This document shows positions 48,388-59,899 of a DNA stretch of 64,000 bases, piece after piece. The notes below the pieces were generated by a model. The model made no database searches and was not told the origin of the DNA. It saw nothing but the letters and a program-made list of their open reading frames with translations. Positions within the stretch are counted from its first letter, which is position 1. Every line of letters begins with the position of its first letter. Source of the DNA: Plasmodium malariae (lineage: Eukaryota > Apicomplexa > Aconoidasida > Haemosporida > Plasmodiidae); contig NC_041787.1 of the NCBI RefSeq assembly GCF_900090045.1, forward strand, positions 124,001 through 188,000, in the 5' to 3' direction. The translations under genes and the position numbers were made by a program.

Positions 48388-49066
48388 GTTAATAAATTTA
48401 TAGTAGGGGATCCTCAAAACTCTTAAAGACTTGTATATATTGTATATTTGTATGTATACAAGTATTATGCAATTAAATATGGATCTACCTATGTGTGCAT
48501 ATATATGTATACGTTACACTAAATAAAAGTCCTTTTTTATATTTTCATAAAAATATTTTCAAAAATAAGAATCTTTATAAATGCTTATAAATGTGTATAT
48601 ATATTTATCCATATAGTACTTTTAAAAATATGTATTAGAATTATATAAAATAAGAATGGATTACTTGGGAAAAAATAGATGCAAAAATATATATTTGCGA
48701 AGCCATAAATAAGAAATATTTCAGAAGCAATTATACAACAGAATTAAAAAAAAAAAATCTTCAAATAAATGGAAATAAATTATAAATCTTTTTCTACAAA
48801 AATAAACAAAATAACAATATATTGTTCAAATAGGATGAAAAAAAAATTTCCTAAAAATTTTGATATATTATTTGCCTTTTATTTCGTTCCTTTCTTTTAA
48901 AGTGCCGTAAATTTTTAATTTCTTGGTGAAAATATTTGTATAAAATTATTACGTTATATATAAGAAAAATAAAAATCTGAGAAGGAGAAGTTAGAATTGT
49001 TCATCTTCTACATTTTTTTAAAAATATGCACAAATTGGGACTTTTTTTTTTTTTTTTCTTTGATAT
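48388..49066. other. Intergenic
   Basis: Nothing recognised. Confidence 0.5.
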
Positions 49067-50033
49067 TTATTTAGATAGAACCTCTTTTTTTAATAAATCT
49101 TTATTATAATATTTTTCAGATTTACATGATTCTTCTAATAATTTTACAAATCTATAGCTTAGACCTCCAAAATTATTTTTGAATGCATTGTTTTTTTTAA
49201 GTACGCAGTACTTATATAATGCTTCATGATGTTTGGTCCCACTAAGAACACCATGCTCTATACAATATTTAATTGCAATAATTGAATTTGGGTTTTCTTC
49301 AAGTAAACTTTCGTAGAAAGCCCTTGTACCATCGCCATTTGGTGGGGTAATAATTTTTTGCCCTTCTTTAAAATATTTTCTTGCATCATCGGTATCTTTA
49401 TCTCTGTCCTCATCTTCATCTTCTTCCACTTCTTCCTCATAGTCTTCGTCCATCTCCTCTTCAAATGATTCTCTTGCGAAATCATTACTTGCACTATTAC
49501 GTATCTTAATTTGTTTTTTTATCTTACGTTTTTCACCCCTAACTATACTATTTTGTTTTGTTAATTTACCAGTCTTAGATTTACTATTACAACGCTCTTT
49601 TTTTTCACATTTCTTTAGATTAATATTTTCTTTATTTTTACTTATCTTTTTTAAGCATTCATCTTTTTTCTACAAAAAAAAAAAAAAAAAAGGAATAAAT
49701 AAAAAGTGAAACAAAATGGTTCATTTCGTAGATGAACATGTCTTCAAATAGTTTATATACACGAACATGGTTGTTGAAAAGATGTATTATACTATTGTTG
49801 TCTAATAAATAATTGTATTCAAACGTAAGTATGTTTTAAAAGAGATATTAATTATTTTATCATAAAAATTTTACAATTACAAGAATTGCAGCTATTTTTT
49901 ACATTGATCGCTTGTACACTATTAGAACATTCATGCACATATATCTAGTTAAAATGAAAGTTATGGGTAAATATATATATATATATATATATATCATACG
50001 TAAATATACAAAAATTACACTTACATATGTACG

Positions 50034-50075
<42 letters not shown>

Positions 50076-50199
50076 GAAATAAATACATATAACACTTAAG
50101 GCTAATACAAGCAGGTGGGAAAATGAAGCATTTTTTTAGTTTTTTTCATGTTATAATTACCTCGTGGGACGAACTGGACGAAGGAAGCACATTTTTCAT
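49067..50199 (-). CDS. Conserved-type acidic/basic protein, unknown function, two exons
   Basis: Model on the minus strand: exon 1 is 50199-50161 (13 codons: MKNVLPSSSSSHE) with donor GTAATT; exon 2 is 49669-49067, with a T-rich acceptor ending TTGTAG. Both are phase 0, giving 213 residues. The intron (491 bp) is long and holds two TA microsatellites. Exon 2 begins with a Lys-rich, probably nuclear-localising segment ('RGEKRKIKKQIKIR'), passes through a strongly acidic run ('EEEVEEDEDEDRDKD'), and ends in a folded-looking C-terminal region of about 100 residues with 'GQKIITPPNGDGTRAFYESL', 'NSIIAIKYCIEHGVLSG' and 'LYKYCVLKKN'. This last part is balanced and likely conserved. I do not know its family. 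Nuclear location is a guess from composition. Exon 1 assignment is the less certain part. Confidence 0.7.
49972..50069. repeat. Two (TA)n microsatellites within an intron
   Basis: TA runs at about 49970-49993 and 50038-50070, inside the proposed intron of the acidic protein gene. Confidence 0.85.
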
Positions 50200-50696
50200 T
50201 ATTTCAACAGAGTTATAATAATAAATTACTACTTTTCCTTATTTTTTTTTTTTTTTTGTCCTTAACATTCACTTAATATTTTAATCCTCAATTTTTTTTT
50301 TTTCCTTTGAGAATGTTGTTTATGAATTAAAAGACCCAACACACCAATAATTGTATTTTATTTTCTATCAAATCATGGCTGATATTATAAAATATTATAT
50401 AAAAGAAAAAAAGTTTTAATTTACTTAAATTTTTCATAATTTTATCTCATACTATCAAAATTTAATGAAAAGCTCAACATGATTCAATATAAGTGTTAGC
50501 ATATAATAATTTATTTGCTTTTATCTACCCTTATTAAAATTTTTGTTAAAACTTAGTTTTTTCCTTTTTTTCTTAAAAAATGCAAGTTAACCCATATATA
50601 GCCTTCATGCACATGTATATTTTATTAAAAATGAGTGAAAAATAAAAAAAAAAAAAAAAAAAGTAAAACAAGAAAATATTAAAATATGAAAAAAAT

Positions 50697-50768
50697 ATGA
50701 AACTACGGAAGTGGGGAAATGTCAAAAATCATAACAGCGAAATGGCCGGAGGTGAAAACGAAAACATT
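50697..50768 (+). CDS. Candidate first exon on the plus strand (partial)
   Basis: Twenty-four codons from ATG 50697 are strikingly G+C-rich for this window ('MKLRKWGNVKNHNSE', then 'MAGGENENI') and end at a GTAAAA donor before a stop. A GTGAAA donor inside the segment would match, in phase, an open segment from about 50929 ('NGSDYKKVCSNNIVKEKLN'). No complete gene could be built. It lies between two minus-strand genes. Confidence 0.3.
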
Positions 50769-50994
50769 GTAAAATTTTGAAATGAATTTACAATTTCCAT
50801 AAGTTTAACATATATTTACACATAACTGTGAAATTTAAATTATTAAGTATGTTCTTGTCGGGAATAAATTATGCTATAATCTAATCATTAAAAATTACTT
50901 ATAATCACACTTTTCATTCATACTAGTAAATGGAAGTGACTATAAAAAAGTTTGTTCAAATAATATTGTCAAAGAAAAATTAAACTTAATTTTG

Positions 50995-51097
50995 CTAAAT
51001 TTTCCTATTTATATCTTTTATTATTTCGTCACTTCGTTTCCTTCTGTATTTTTCCATTTTCCTGCCTAAAACTATAATATTCTTTTTCTGTAATTTA
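50995..51097 (-). CDS. Candidate terminal exon on the minus strand (partial)
   Basis: After a T-rich acceptor (ATTTTTTAG) the frame is open for 33 codons to TAG, with charged, non-repetitive residues ('IIVLGRKMEKYRRKRSDEII'). It would need an upstream exon ending in phase 2. A minus-strand fragment near 51379-51412 ('KKRVDREDLLS') is a possible partner. It overlaps, on the opposite strand, the weak second part of the plus-strand candidate, so at most one is right there. Confidence 0.28.
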
Positions 51098-51109
51098 CTA
51101 AAAAATAAA

Positions 51110-51653
51110 AAAAGGTACATTTATAGTAGGAATAAAGATTATACAATTATTACAGAACAACATATTATAAAAACACAAACGGAATACAAAAAATATAAGG
51201 ATAAAGGGAAAAACAGAAAGATTAACGTCTCATATTTTATAAAATAAAACTTAATATACATACAACAAATTTGATATGGATTATTTAACATAAAACTATG
51301 TACAGTATTGTATGCACATAATAATACTATGCTTTCAAAATTCGCATTTTAATAATTATAAGAATAAGAACATTAGGATAGTAGATCCTCTCTGTCAACA
51401 CGTTTTTTAATATATATATATGTATTTTTTTTTTTTTTTTTATTTATATATGCATATGCAGGTACATATGTATATTTAAATACATTCATTCATGCGTACG
51501 AATTCCCCTTGATAGTAAATACTAACATAAGGAAGAGAGGCTTGACTAAAATGGTTTGCTTAAATAAACATATTAAACGAAATGAATAGCTCACATATAT
51601 GTGAATATGAATCATGTCAATATAAGCACTTTAATATAAATATAAAATTATTA
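51110..51653. other. Intergenic, 3' of the helicase
   Basis: No gene supported; a short minus-strand coding-like fragment near 51379-51412 and a T tract at 51427-51441. Confidence 0.45.
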
Positions 51654-52888
51654 CTATTTGATCCATGGTATTTTTCTATTTTTCCTTATGATACTTTTTT
51701 TTTCATTAATTATTGGAGGTAACTCAATTAATGTATTAATATCTAGCATTTTTTTCTTATACTCAGAATTGGAAGACTTAAATAATTTTATTATTTTATT
51801 TACATGCGTGCTACAAATATCTGCAATAAAACCTTCATCGCATTTTGCTGTATCTCCGACAATCTGAAAGAATAATTATATATGTTATATAAGATTATTT
51901 AAAAAAAAAAAAAAAAAAAAAACTAAGCAATTTTTTTTATTTTTTTTAATATAAATTATCTTACATTTGATATGTTTTTAATCCCTGTCGTAGCTTTCAA
52001 AAAATTAATAATGTCATCCTTGTTTTTTATTACCTGCTCAAAAATATGAAAGGTTAAAATGAATATTAAAAATTGTGGATGTACATATGTATATACACGT
52101 ATATAATATATGTATATTTAGTATAAATATCATACATATATTTGTGCACATAAAAAAAAAAAAACCGAAAAGAACAAAAATACAAATGTAGAACTCTACA
52201 GAAGATGAAATATTCCGCAACAGTTCACAATTTTTTACCTCAAAAAATGGATCCTTTATTAAAATGGCAATGTAATTTTTTTTTCCTGATAGCAGCGAAA
52301 CGTTGTAACTTTTTCTGTCAAATTTTAATAAAACAGATAGTATTTGAGCAATAATTTTTGTATCATGTTCTTTTAGTAATTCTTTTGATTTATTATTAAG
52401 GAATTCATATTTCTCTGGTTCTATTTTCATTATGGTTTCTAAAAAAATTAAAAATAAAAAATGAAATTATTTTGTATGTACCGAAAATTTTATAATGTAT
52501 AATTAAGAATAAATTGCTTTTAAATAACGCAGTGCTATCATTTATATTTACAATTCTATCGTTGAATATTGTATAAACAAGTGCATCACTCGTAAATTCT
52601 AAAGTTGTAACTTCTTTTTGTATATATATATATATATTGATAGATAGATAGATATATATATATATATTTAAACCTGTTAAGGTGTCTACAGAAAATTTAA
52701 ATACTTCTTCTATATGCGGACATAGAATAACCTGAAAGTTATTTTTTGTATACTTCTTTATTTTATCCATACTCTTATATTCATATTTATGGTACATGGT
52801 TAGACATACTCCCTTCTCTTTTGCTCTTCCTGTTCTTCCTGATCTTTAGACAAAATGGGATTCAAATTATATATGTTAAAAGGAAGCG

Positions 52889-52925
<37 letters not shown>

Positions 52926-55104
52926 ATACACTTGTGCATTGTAAAATTCTTCTAAGGCATGCACAAAATTGTACATGTTGTTAACCTGTGTACATAATCA
53001 TATGGAGACGTCGGAGGTGAATAATTCAGAACGAAAATTACATTATCTATATCTATTCCTCTACTCACTATGTCTGTTGTAATAAGAATAGTTTTTTTCC
53101 CTAATTTAAATAAGTTTATATTTTCATTTTTCTGCTCCGTTAATAATTCTGCATGCATCATAACAGAATGGGGTTTCAGAAAAGAATTTTCATGCAACTT
53201 TTCCACCTTCATTAAAAATTAGAAAAATTAAATGATATTCAATTCATTTATTGAAATATTGATACGAACAACTTTAAACATATGCAGATATACCTAATGA
53301 AACGCACATATATACATATATATACTTGGGGTTATATATGCAGTTGGAACTGAAGACACACATAATAAAATTAAAAACACTCACAAAGTAAGACATATGT
53401 TTGTCATAACTCAATATGCTACATATTTTTATTATATTAGCGTTCCTTTTTATATGTAATTACCTCTTCTTTTGTGTTTGCAAAAATTATGCACTTGTTT
53501 ATTTTCTCTTCATTTTCTAACTCATCGCAGTCATTTCTGTTCATGTAGTCAAAAATTAATTTATTACTATCCCTTTCTTCACAATTAATATCATTAAATA
53601 TTTCGCTTTCTTCGGATTTGTTGCGATTTTTTTTTTTATTTAAAAAAAAAAACTCATTTAAAAAATATGACACATACTTATATTTTGACGGTGTATTTAT
53701 TTTACATATAAAATGAGAAATGTTTATATTACATAAGCTTGAACTCTTATTCTCTTTACTTACTAGTTGAATTATATGTTCTGAGTTTTTAAAAATAGTT
53801 GATCTTTCTACATTTATTTTATTTTGAACAATTTCTTTAAAGCCATTAATAAAATCAAAAAAAATAAAACCACTTAAATGATCATTAATTTTTCTCTTTA
53901 TTAATTCATTTACATTAGCTGTAAATAAATAAATGTTAAAATTTTCATAATTAAACTTATCAAAATTAATATCCGTTCCTCCACTTCTTATTTCCTTATA
54001 TTTATCATCTAATACATTTTTTTTAAATAAAAAATTGAAGATTAACTTTCTATTTTCTATTATATAATCAAACTCATCAACAACAATTGTATCAACACAA
54101 TTTAAAATGTTGTTCATAACGTTCTTTTCATTTTTTTTTTTGTTTTTGTAATTTTTTATATAATACTCCAGTTTGTTCGGAGTAGACAAAAAAAAATGTA
54201 TTCCATAATTTTCTTTATACAAATCTTCATTCTTCTCATCTGTATTCTTTATGGAATACTCTTTGTCAATTATTTCATGTCTTCTGCCTTTCAGTTTTCC
54301 ATAAGAATCATTATCATCAAATAAAATGCACACATTTAAATTGGGATAAATAGATAAAATATAAATATATAACTGCTTGCATAAATAAATATTCTGCGTC
54401 AATATTAATATCTTTTTGCTGCAATGAAATTTTTCATTTAGTAATCTTTGTATTAATGGTAATAAATAGCTTAACGTCTTTCCTGTTCCTGTTTTGTTGT
54501 AGACTAGTATATGTTTGGAATTTTTTACTAAAATTTCGTTAAAAATTATATATTGATACATATACAATTTATCTATTTTTAATATATATTTTAAGTTATT
54601 CATAATTTCTTCATCTATATTTAGTATACTCAAATCTATATTTTCATGTCTATTTAGTATTTTATTCCTTACATTATATGTGCTTTTTCCATCCATATAT
54701 ATCTTATTTCTGTGTTCTTCCTCCTCTTTTTTATTACTCAACTTTTTTTCGTTTTGTACCTCTTCTTTATTAGCTTTACTTTCTGAAATATTTTCCTTCG
54801 ATAATTTACTGTAAATTTTATTATTATAACTAATACTTAATCTGTTTTCTCTTATTATACTATCCCCTTTTAAAAAATCCCTGCTCATATTATATCTATG
54901 ATGGAAAATTATGTACTCACTTCTAACATTTTTCGTAAAGATAAAATGATAAATGGGAATTTTTAAAGTAGAGTAATTACAACATTTGACAAAGCTGTTA
55001 CAAAAAGGTATTATTTGTAGCTTATTCCTACATATTAATTTTCTGTTAAAAAGAGGAAATTTTAAATAGGTATTGCTCTTCATGGCATATAAATGTAGTG
55101 TCAT
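51654..55104 (-). CDS. DEAD-box-type RNA helicase, seven exons, probably organellar
   Basis: Model (minus strand): exons 55104-53464, 53206-52986, 52843-52674, 52613-52482, 52438-52239, 52033-51965 and 51863-51654; all junctions match in phase and give 880 residues. Helicase motifs in order: I 'TGTGKT' (205-210), Ib-like 'STPNK', II 'DEFD' (343-346; usually DEAD), III 'TAN' (usually SAT), IV-like 'CIIFANTKEE', V 'TTDIVSRGID' (590-599) and VI 'YVHRSGRTGR' (618-627), the last rebuilt across an exon junction. The first 70 residues are basic with few acids and contain hydroxylated/aromatic stretches ('NYSTLKIPIYHF'), resembling a mitochondrial or apicoplast targeting region. A long Asn/Lys insert lies between motifs. 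The C-terminal extension is novel to me. Exons 3 and 4 could be one exon: the 60-bp gap is TA-rich and stop-free. The catalytic core appears intact despite variant motifs II and III. Confidence 0.85.
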
Positions 55105-56048
55105 TTTTCACTTTTCTCATCTTCATTCAAAAAAGTAATTTTTATAACACCCAAGTTTTACTTTTACTTTATTTACTCGGTTTATTATGGTTATTCTATT
55201 CTCCTTGTTTTGTTCTTGTTCCTTCCTTGGGAATATTACCTTCTTAACACATATTACTTTTAAAGTGACATCTTTTTCATTCATTTTATCTTCATAATAT
55301 TCCCTTAATATTGTAAAAAAAAAAAAAAAAAAAAAATTCCAAATATCTCTTACTATAATAGAAAAACAACAGAAGCTTGTTTTCCTGCTTGTTCCTTATT
55401 AAAACAATATTCCATTCAAAAATAGGAAGATCTTTATATTTTCAGCTTAAATCAAAATTCACAAAAAATATTGAGTTGAAAAAGAGTAAAATGTGGTTTT
55501 TTACTTTTGCCTATACGTGTATATTTTGGCATATATATATATATATATATATATATGTATTTTCATATTTTTCTTATAATTAAAAATGAATATTATGCTA
55601 AGAAAAAAAAAGAATAATAAAACGCCTTCTACTGTTGAAGAATATTTTAAGCTGAACAATTTCACGAAAAAAAAAAATTAAATTAAAAAAATATGTGGTG
55701 TAAAAACCTTCTCCTTTTCACAGTAATCATGGATAATGTTAACAATTGCTGACATGTAATTATTTATTTTGAGTTTTATTAATATTTTTTTTTTTTTTAT
55801 CTTCGGGCTTTTAAAATATAATTAATTTTTAAGTTTCTTTTTAAAGGGATATGATTCATATATAACAATACATAAAAACTGTACGCAAAAGTGATCTGTA
55901 CACATATTTTTGCAATATAATTTTTATTTTTCAACCCCATTTCACGCTTCCTTAATTAATCAAAGTGTACCACGTACATTATAATATTATTTAAAAAAAT
56001 TTTCCAATATATTTCATATACGAACGTACTTACATGTAATAAAACAAA
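55105..56048. other. Divergent intergenic region
   Basis: 944 bp between the 5' ends of the helicase and HMCES genes, presumably with both promoters. A poly(A) run lies at about 55315-55336 and a TA run at about 55531-55556. No coding segment supported. Confidence 0.5.
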
Positions 56049-56994
56049 ATGTGTGCACGAATACACTACAATATAGATTTGAATGTTTTGAAAAATAAGT
56101 ATAACTGCAAAAAGGTGGTTAATGATGACAAGTTAAAGAAAGGAATGATCAATAAGTAAATAGAATAAAAAAAAAAAAAAAAGAAAAAAAAATTCTTTTT
56201 GAGATAATACCATATATAATATCTTTTCTTATTTTATGGATTTTACAATTACATGTATTAAGCTTAGAATCAGTGTAACATACCTTATACGCTTAAAACA
56301 ATTTGTAGGAAAAATTATATACCAATCATATTTGAAAGCATTGAAAAATCTATAGCAGATGAAGAAAAGTCACCTCAAAAAATAAAAATAATACAAGTAT
56401 GTTTATGGGGAATAAATCCATTTACTTACGGAAAATTTGATAAGGATATTGCTTTGATTAATGCTAGACTAGAAACGTTGCATGAGAAAAAATCCTTCAA
56501 GTTAGAATATATTACAACAATCTAAAATGTGTTCCCATAAATATTCACATACGAGTATATATATATATATGCACATTCCATTGAACATCATTTTAGTAAA
56601 CCAATTTTTTTTTCTCTTCAGTGTTTTAATAAATAAAAATAGATGCGCTGTCATAGTTAATGGCTATTTCGAATGGATTAGCAGTGAAAGCTCCACAAAA
56701 AAGGTACCTTATTATATATTTAATGGAAAAAGCCAGAGTAAAACTCCCCCAACCGTAAAAGACGAAGAAGTAGGTGATAAAGTTAAAAAAGAAGAAAAAG
56801 AGGAAAAAGAAGATCTAGCGCAAAATATTAAAACCGAAGTGAAAAATGATGAAGAAGTTAGAAGCAATGAGGATACCATAGAGTCAATATATAATAATTC
56901 TCATAAGAGGAAAAAAGTAGTAAAAGAAGAATCTGCAACAAAAAAAATAAAAACAGAATTGTCAAGTGAAGGTACTTTTTAAAAATAAATTATA

Positions 56995-57057
<63 letters not shown>

Positions 57058-58104
57058 GAATATATTTATAAAACCATTTTACCTTTATTCATCTCTCTTA
57101 ACCGTTAAATGTTTAAAATGGAACAAAATAACTTTCCCCCCTTTAAAATTAAAAGTAAGAAGATGTGCATGTATACACATAAAAATAAACACGTAATATT
57201 ATGCGGCTGGTTCCTATTTTAGTTTTATACATATTCGTAACTGTAAAATAACATATATATATATATATATATTTTTTTTTTTATCTCCCATTCTCTATCT
57301 TTTATTTTATTTCAGAACCGTAAAAAACAAAAATATCCTGTTTTTTGCATATAATTTTCTGTTACATAGCAGAACACGAAGAAACGCATTCCTTTATTAT
57401 ACTTGCTGGTTAGACATTAATAAACGAACTATCATAAAAGAAAACCCAAAAAAATGACATGTATAAAAAGTGCAATGCATAAAAATGGCCAAAAGTTAAT
57501 AGTAATTTCATTCTTTACTTTTTCCCTAGGTTTATATAGTATATCGAATAAGGATAAAAGTGATTGTAGGAACACGATAATTACAACTTCAAGTGAAAAT
57601 ACCAACTTAAAGGATATTCATGAAAGGTTATACAAATAATGCTACTTAAAAAATGCATTATACGTCCGTACGTAACACATCTTGTTGAAAGCATTTTTCA
57701 CTACTCCTCTTATGCTATCTTATATTCGTGTATTTAAGTAGTTGTATTATGATATATTATTTTTCTCTTATTAAATTTACACGATTAGATGCCCCCTTTT
57801 GCTAAGTGAAAATTCCCTTTATTTATGGCTAGACACGGAGAAAAATTACTCAGATATAATAGAAAAAATTAAAGAGGAACATATAGAAGTTTGTAAGTTA
57901 ACAATCCCACTAATAAAATACAATGAACTATACATATACATATATATATATATATATATATATTCATATTTATAATTTATTTGAAATTATATAATTTTTA
58001 CAGGCAACAACTTGAAATATAGGGAAGTTCAAAATTGGAAAGATTATTCAAATTACCAAAAAGAAGAAAAAGATGATTCCATTTTAAAATATATGAAGAA
58101 ATGA
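56049..58104 (+). CDS. HMCES/SRAP-domain protein (abasic-site DNA-protein crosslink shield)
   Basis: SRAP proteins (human HMCES, bacterial YedK) bond covalently through Cys2 to abasic sites in single-stranded DNA and protect them. Model: exons 56049-56155, 56309-56500, 56622-56971, 57370-57408, 57530-57626, 57789-57892 and 58004-58104, phase-matched, 329 residues. Diagnostic residues: Cys2 after Met ('MCARIHYN'; most relatives have MCGR), 'WGINP' (69-73), 'NARLET' with Asn87 and Glu91, 'RCAVIVNGYFEW' (107-118), 'ILAGLYSI' (227-234), 'TIITT' (245-249) and 'HERCP' with His260 (the HRMP motif). A Lys/Glu-rich insert (about 130-215) interrupts the fold in a loop, as is common in Plasmodium. Exon 4 may start at 57373 instead. 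The 13-codon exon and phase-matched junctions make the gene easy to miss by automated calling. Likely nuclear, in replication-coupled repair. Confidence 0.9.
56994..57054. repeat. (AAAT)n and (TA)n microsatellites in an HMCES intron
   Basis: Tandem AAAT units at about 56995-57022 followed by about 30 bp of TA repeat, in the intron after exon 3. Confidence 0.85.
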
Positions 58105-58750
58105 TATTGTACTTTTAATGCATTGCCTATATATATACATAACGCACTGAATCTGAATGGTTAAGGTACCAATGTATGTCTTGCCGTATTATATATATAT
58201 ATATATATGCGTGCCCGTCTACATTTTCATTTATTTGCATTTATAAGAATTTTTCATTTAAATGATAAGAAACAACTCTTTTAAGTTCTGTAATTGTTGA
58301 AATGTTTTAATTGCACATTGCTTGTGGAATGTTTTTTTTTTCTACACAAAAAATATTAAACCAATGTAGGAGGAAAAAAAAAAAAAACAATAAAAAAATT
58401 TCAAAAATGCATATCTTATAATACATACAAATATGTAAGACATATATTTTTTGTAGAAAACAATTAACATGATTCAAATACGTAAATTATAATATATTGA
58501 AAAAAAAAAAAAAAAAAAGTATTTTATTATTATTTTTTCTTTTTCTTTTTCTTTCCTTTTTACATATTAAGAGGTGTTACTTTTTAATTTATTATGCTTG
58601 TTTATATATATTTGAGCTTTCTCTTACTCTTTTCACGCTTTTTCAATTCTTTCAACTGCCCTTAAACCCATTATTTCAAACATTTCAACACAATTTTTTT
58701 TTTCTTTTTAATACACATACGAAAAATGCTCAATCTGTGCTCTCACTAAA
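58105..58750. other. Convergent 3' intergenic region
   Basis: Between the HMCES and phosphate-carrier stops (tail to tail). A TA run at about 58190-58208 and poly(A) at about 58500-58518; the plus-strand open frame reaching past 58751 is antisense to the carrier gene. Confidence 0.6.
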
Positions 58751-59728
58751 TCATTTTTTAACAGCTGACCCACCACCGGATGTGCCTAATCCCATAGTAG
58801 CCTTAAAAGTATCATAGATCCACCATTGTAAACCTGTTAATGTTCCTATCATTAAAACTCTTGTACATATTCCTTTTGTAAATAAATTAAACACTCCCAT
58901 TTCCTTGACAATACATGATACACCTTTACCCTTATTTTCTACTTTTCCTAATTGAGATATCATATTGTCTGCAGGATGTGAAACAAGTGCACATATAATT
59001 CCTGATAAATATCCTGAAGCAAATGTTATACCTAATTGAGTTGTATCAGAATAAGTATTCTTAGGCTTTGTAAATACTTTATCATACATTAATTGAACTA
59101 TTTTTTCAAAAAAATAAAATTTAGCCATAGTATATGGAATCTGACGACACCATAAAGGTGTGACACTACCAAATGGAAACTTCGTTTCGCTTTTGTTTGC
59201 TAACATATAAGTAGTAGACGCAAATAATTTATTAGGAAATGTATTTACTTTACTCGTTTGCATTTTAACTTTTATCATTTCAAATGGACATAAAAATATA
59301 TCCGCTACAAATTCAGCTGAAGCTGATGCAAGTAGCCATGTTACTCCTTTATATTTATATGAATATTGTTCTCCTAAATAATTCGAATATACATCCTTAA
59401 ATATTTCATAAAAACCAAATTTAAACAATCCCTGCAGCGAGTAACCTACAAGAGTTGGAGACCATCCTAATGACAAACTTCTAAACTTTTCTTCTTTTAT
59501 TATTTTCTTTATACTTTGAAATAAATTTTTATATATTAATGGGTAACTCTGAATCCTACATTTCGTTACATCTAATGGCGTAATAACTGTATGCGTTAAT
59601 CCACAAGACAACACACCACCGAACATACACTTAGCATAGTAAGATAAATTATGTTCATGCGCATGTTTTATTCTAGTTATAGGACTACATATTCTTGAAT
59701 CCCATCCATTATTTTCCATCATTTTCAT
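58751..59728 (-). CDS. Mitochondrial phosphate carrier (SLC25A3 type)
   Basis: Imports inorganic phosphate with protons across the inner mitochondrial membrane for ATP synthesis. 325 residues from ATG 59728 (the frame opens three codons earlier without ATG). Three carrier repeats are visible by their signature P-x-[DE]-x-x-[KR] motifs: 'TPLDVTKCRIQ' (repeat 1), 'CPFEMIKVKMQ' (repeat 2) and the phosphate-carrier-type third motif 'SHPADNMISQLG'. Other family marks are 'GWSPTLVGYSLQGLFKFG' and 'PLWCRQIPYTMAKF'. The N-terminal 35 residues are short and polar, without the long presequence of mammalian forms; the C-terminus is Gly/Ser/Lys. Single exon and the most G+C-rich coding sequence in the window, as expected for a highly expressed gene. 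Confidence 0.95.
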   Translation of the reverse strand: MKMMENNGWDSRICSPITRIKHAHEHNLSYYAKCMFGGVLSCGLTHTVITPLDVTKCRIQSYPLIYKNLFQSIKKIIKEEKFRSLSLGWSPTLVGYSLQGLFKFGFYEIFKDVYSNYLGEQYSYKYKGVTWLLASASAEFVADIFLCPFEMIKVKMQTSKVNTFPNKLFASTTYMLANKSETKFPFGSVTPLWCRQIPYTMAKFYFFEKIVQLMYDKVFTKPKNTYSDTTQLGITFASGYLSGIICALVSHPADNMISQLGKVENKGKGVSCIVKEMGVFNLFTKGICTRVLMIGTLTGLQWWIYDTFKATMGLGTSGGGSAVKK

Positions 59729-59861
59729 AAATATCAAAAGAAATTTATATAAATGTCTGAAAAAATATAAATATGTGCAGAATTAAACACATAAAAAAAG
59801 TAAGAAATTATACCAATTCTTTTGACTTTATATAATTCTCACTAGTGTTATTCCTAATATG

Positions 59862-59899
<38 letters not shown>

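Noticed and set aside
58497..58817. 106-codon plus-strand frame
   Set aside because: It begins in poly(A), reads Phe-rich sequence and runs antisense into the phosphate carrier gene.
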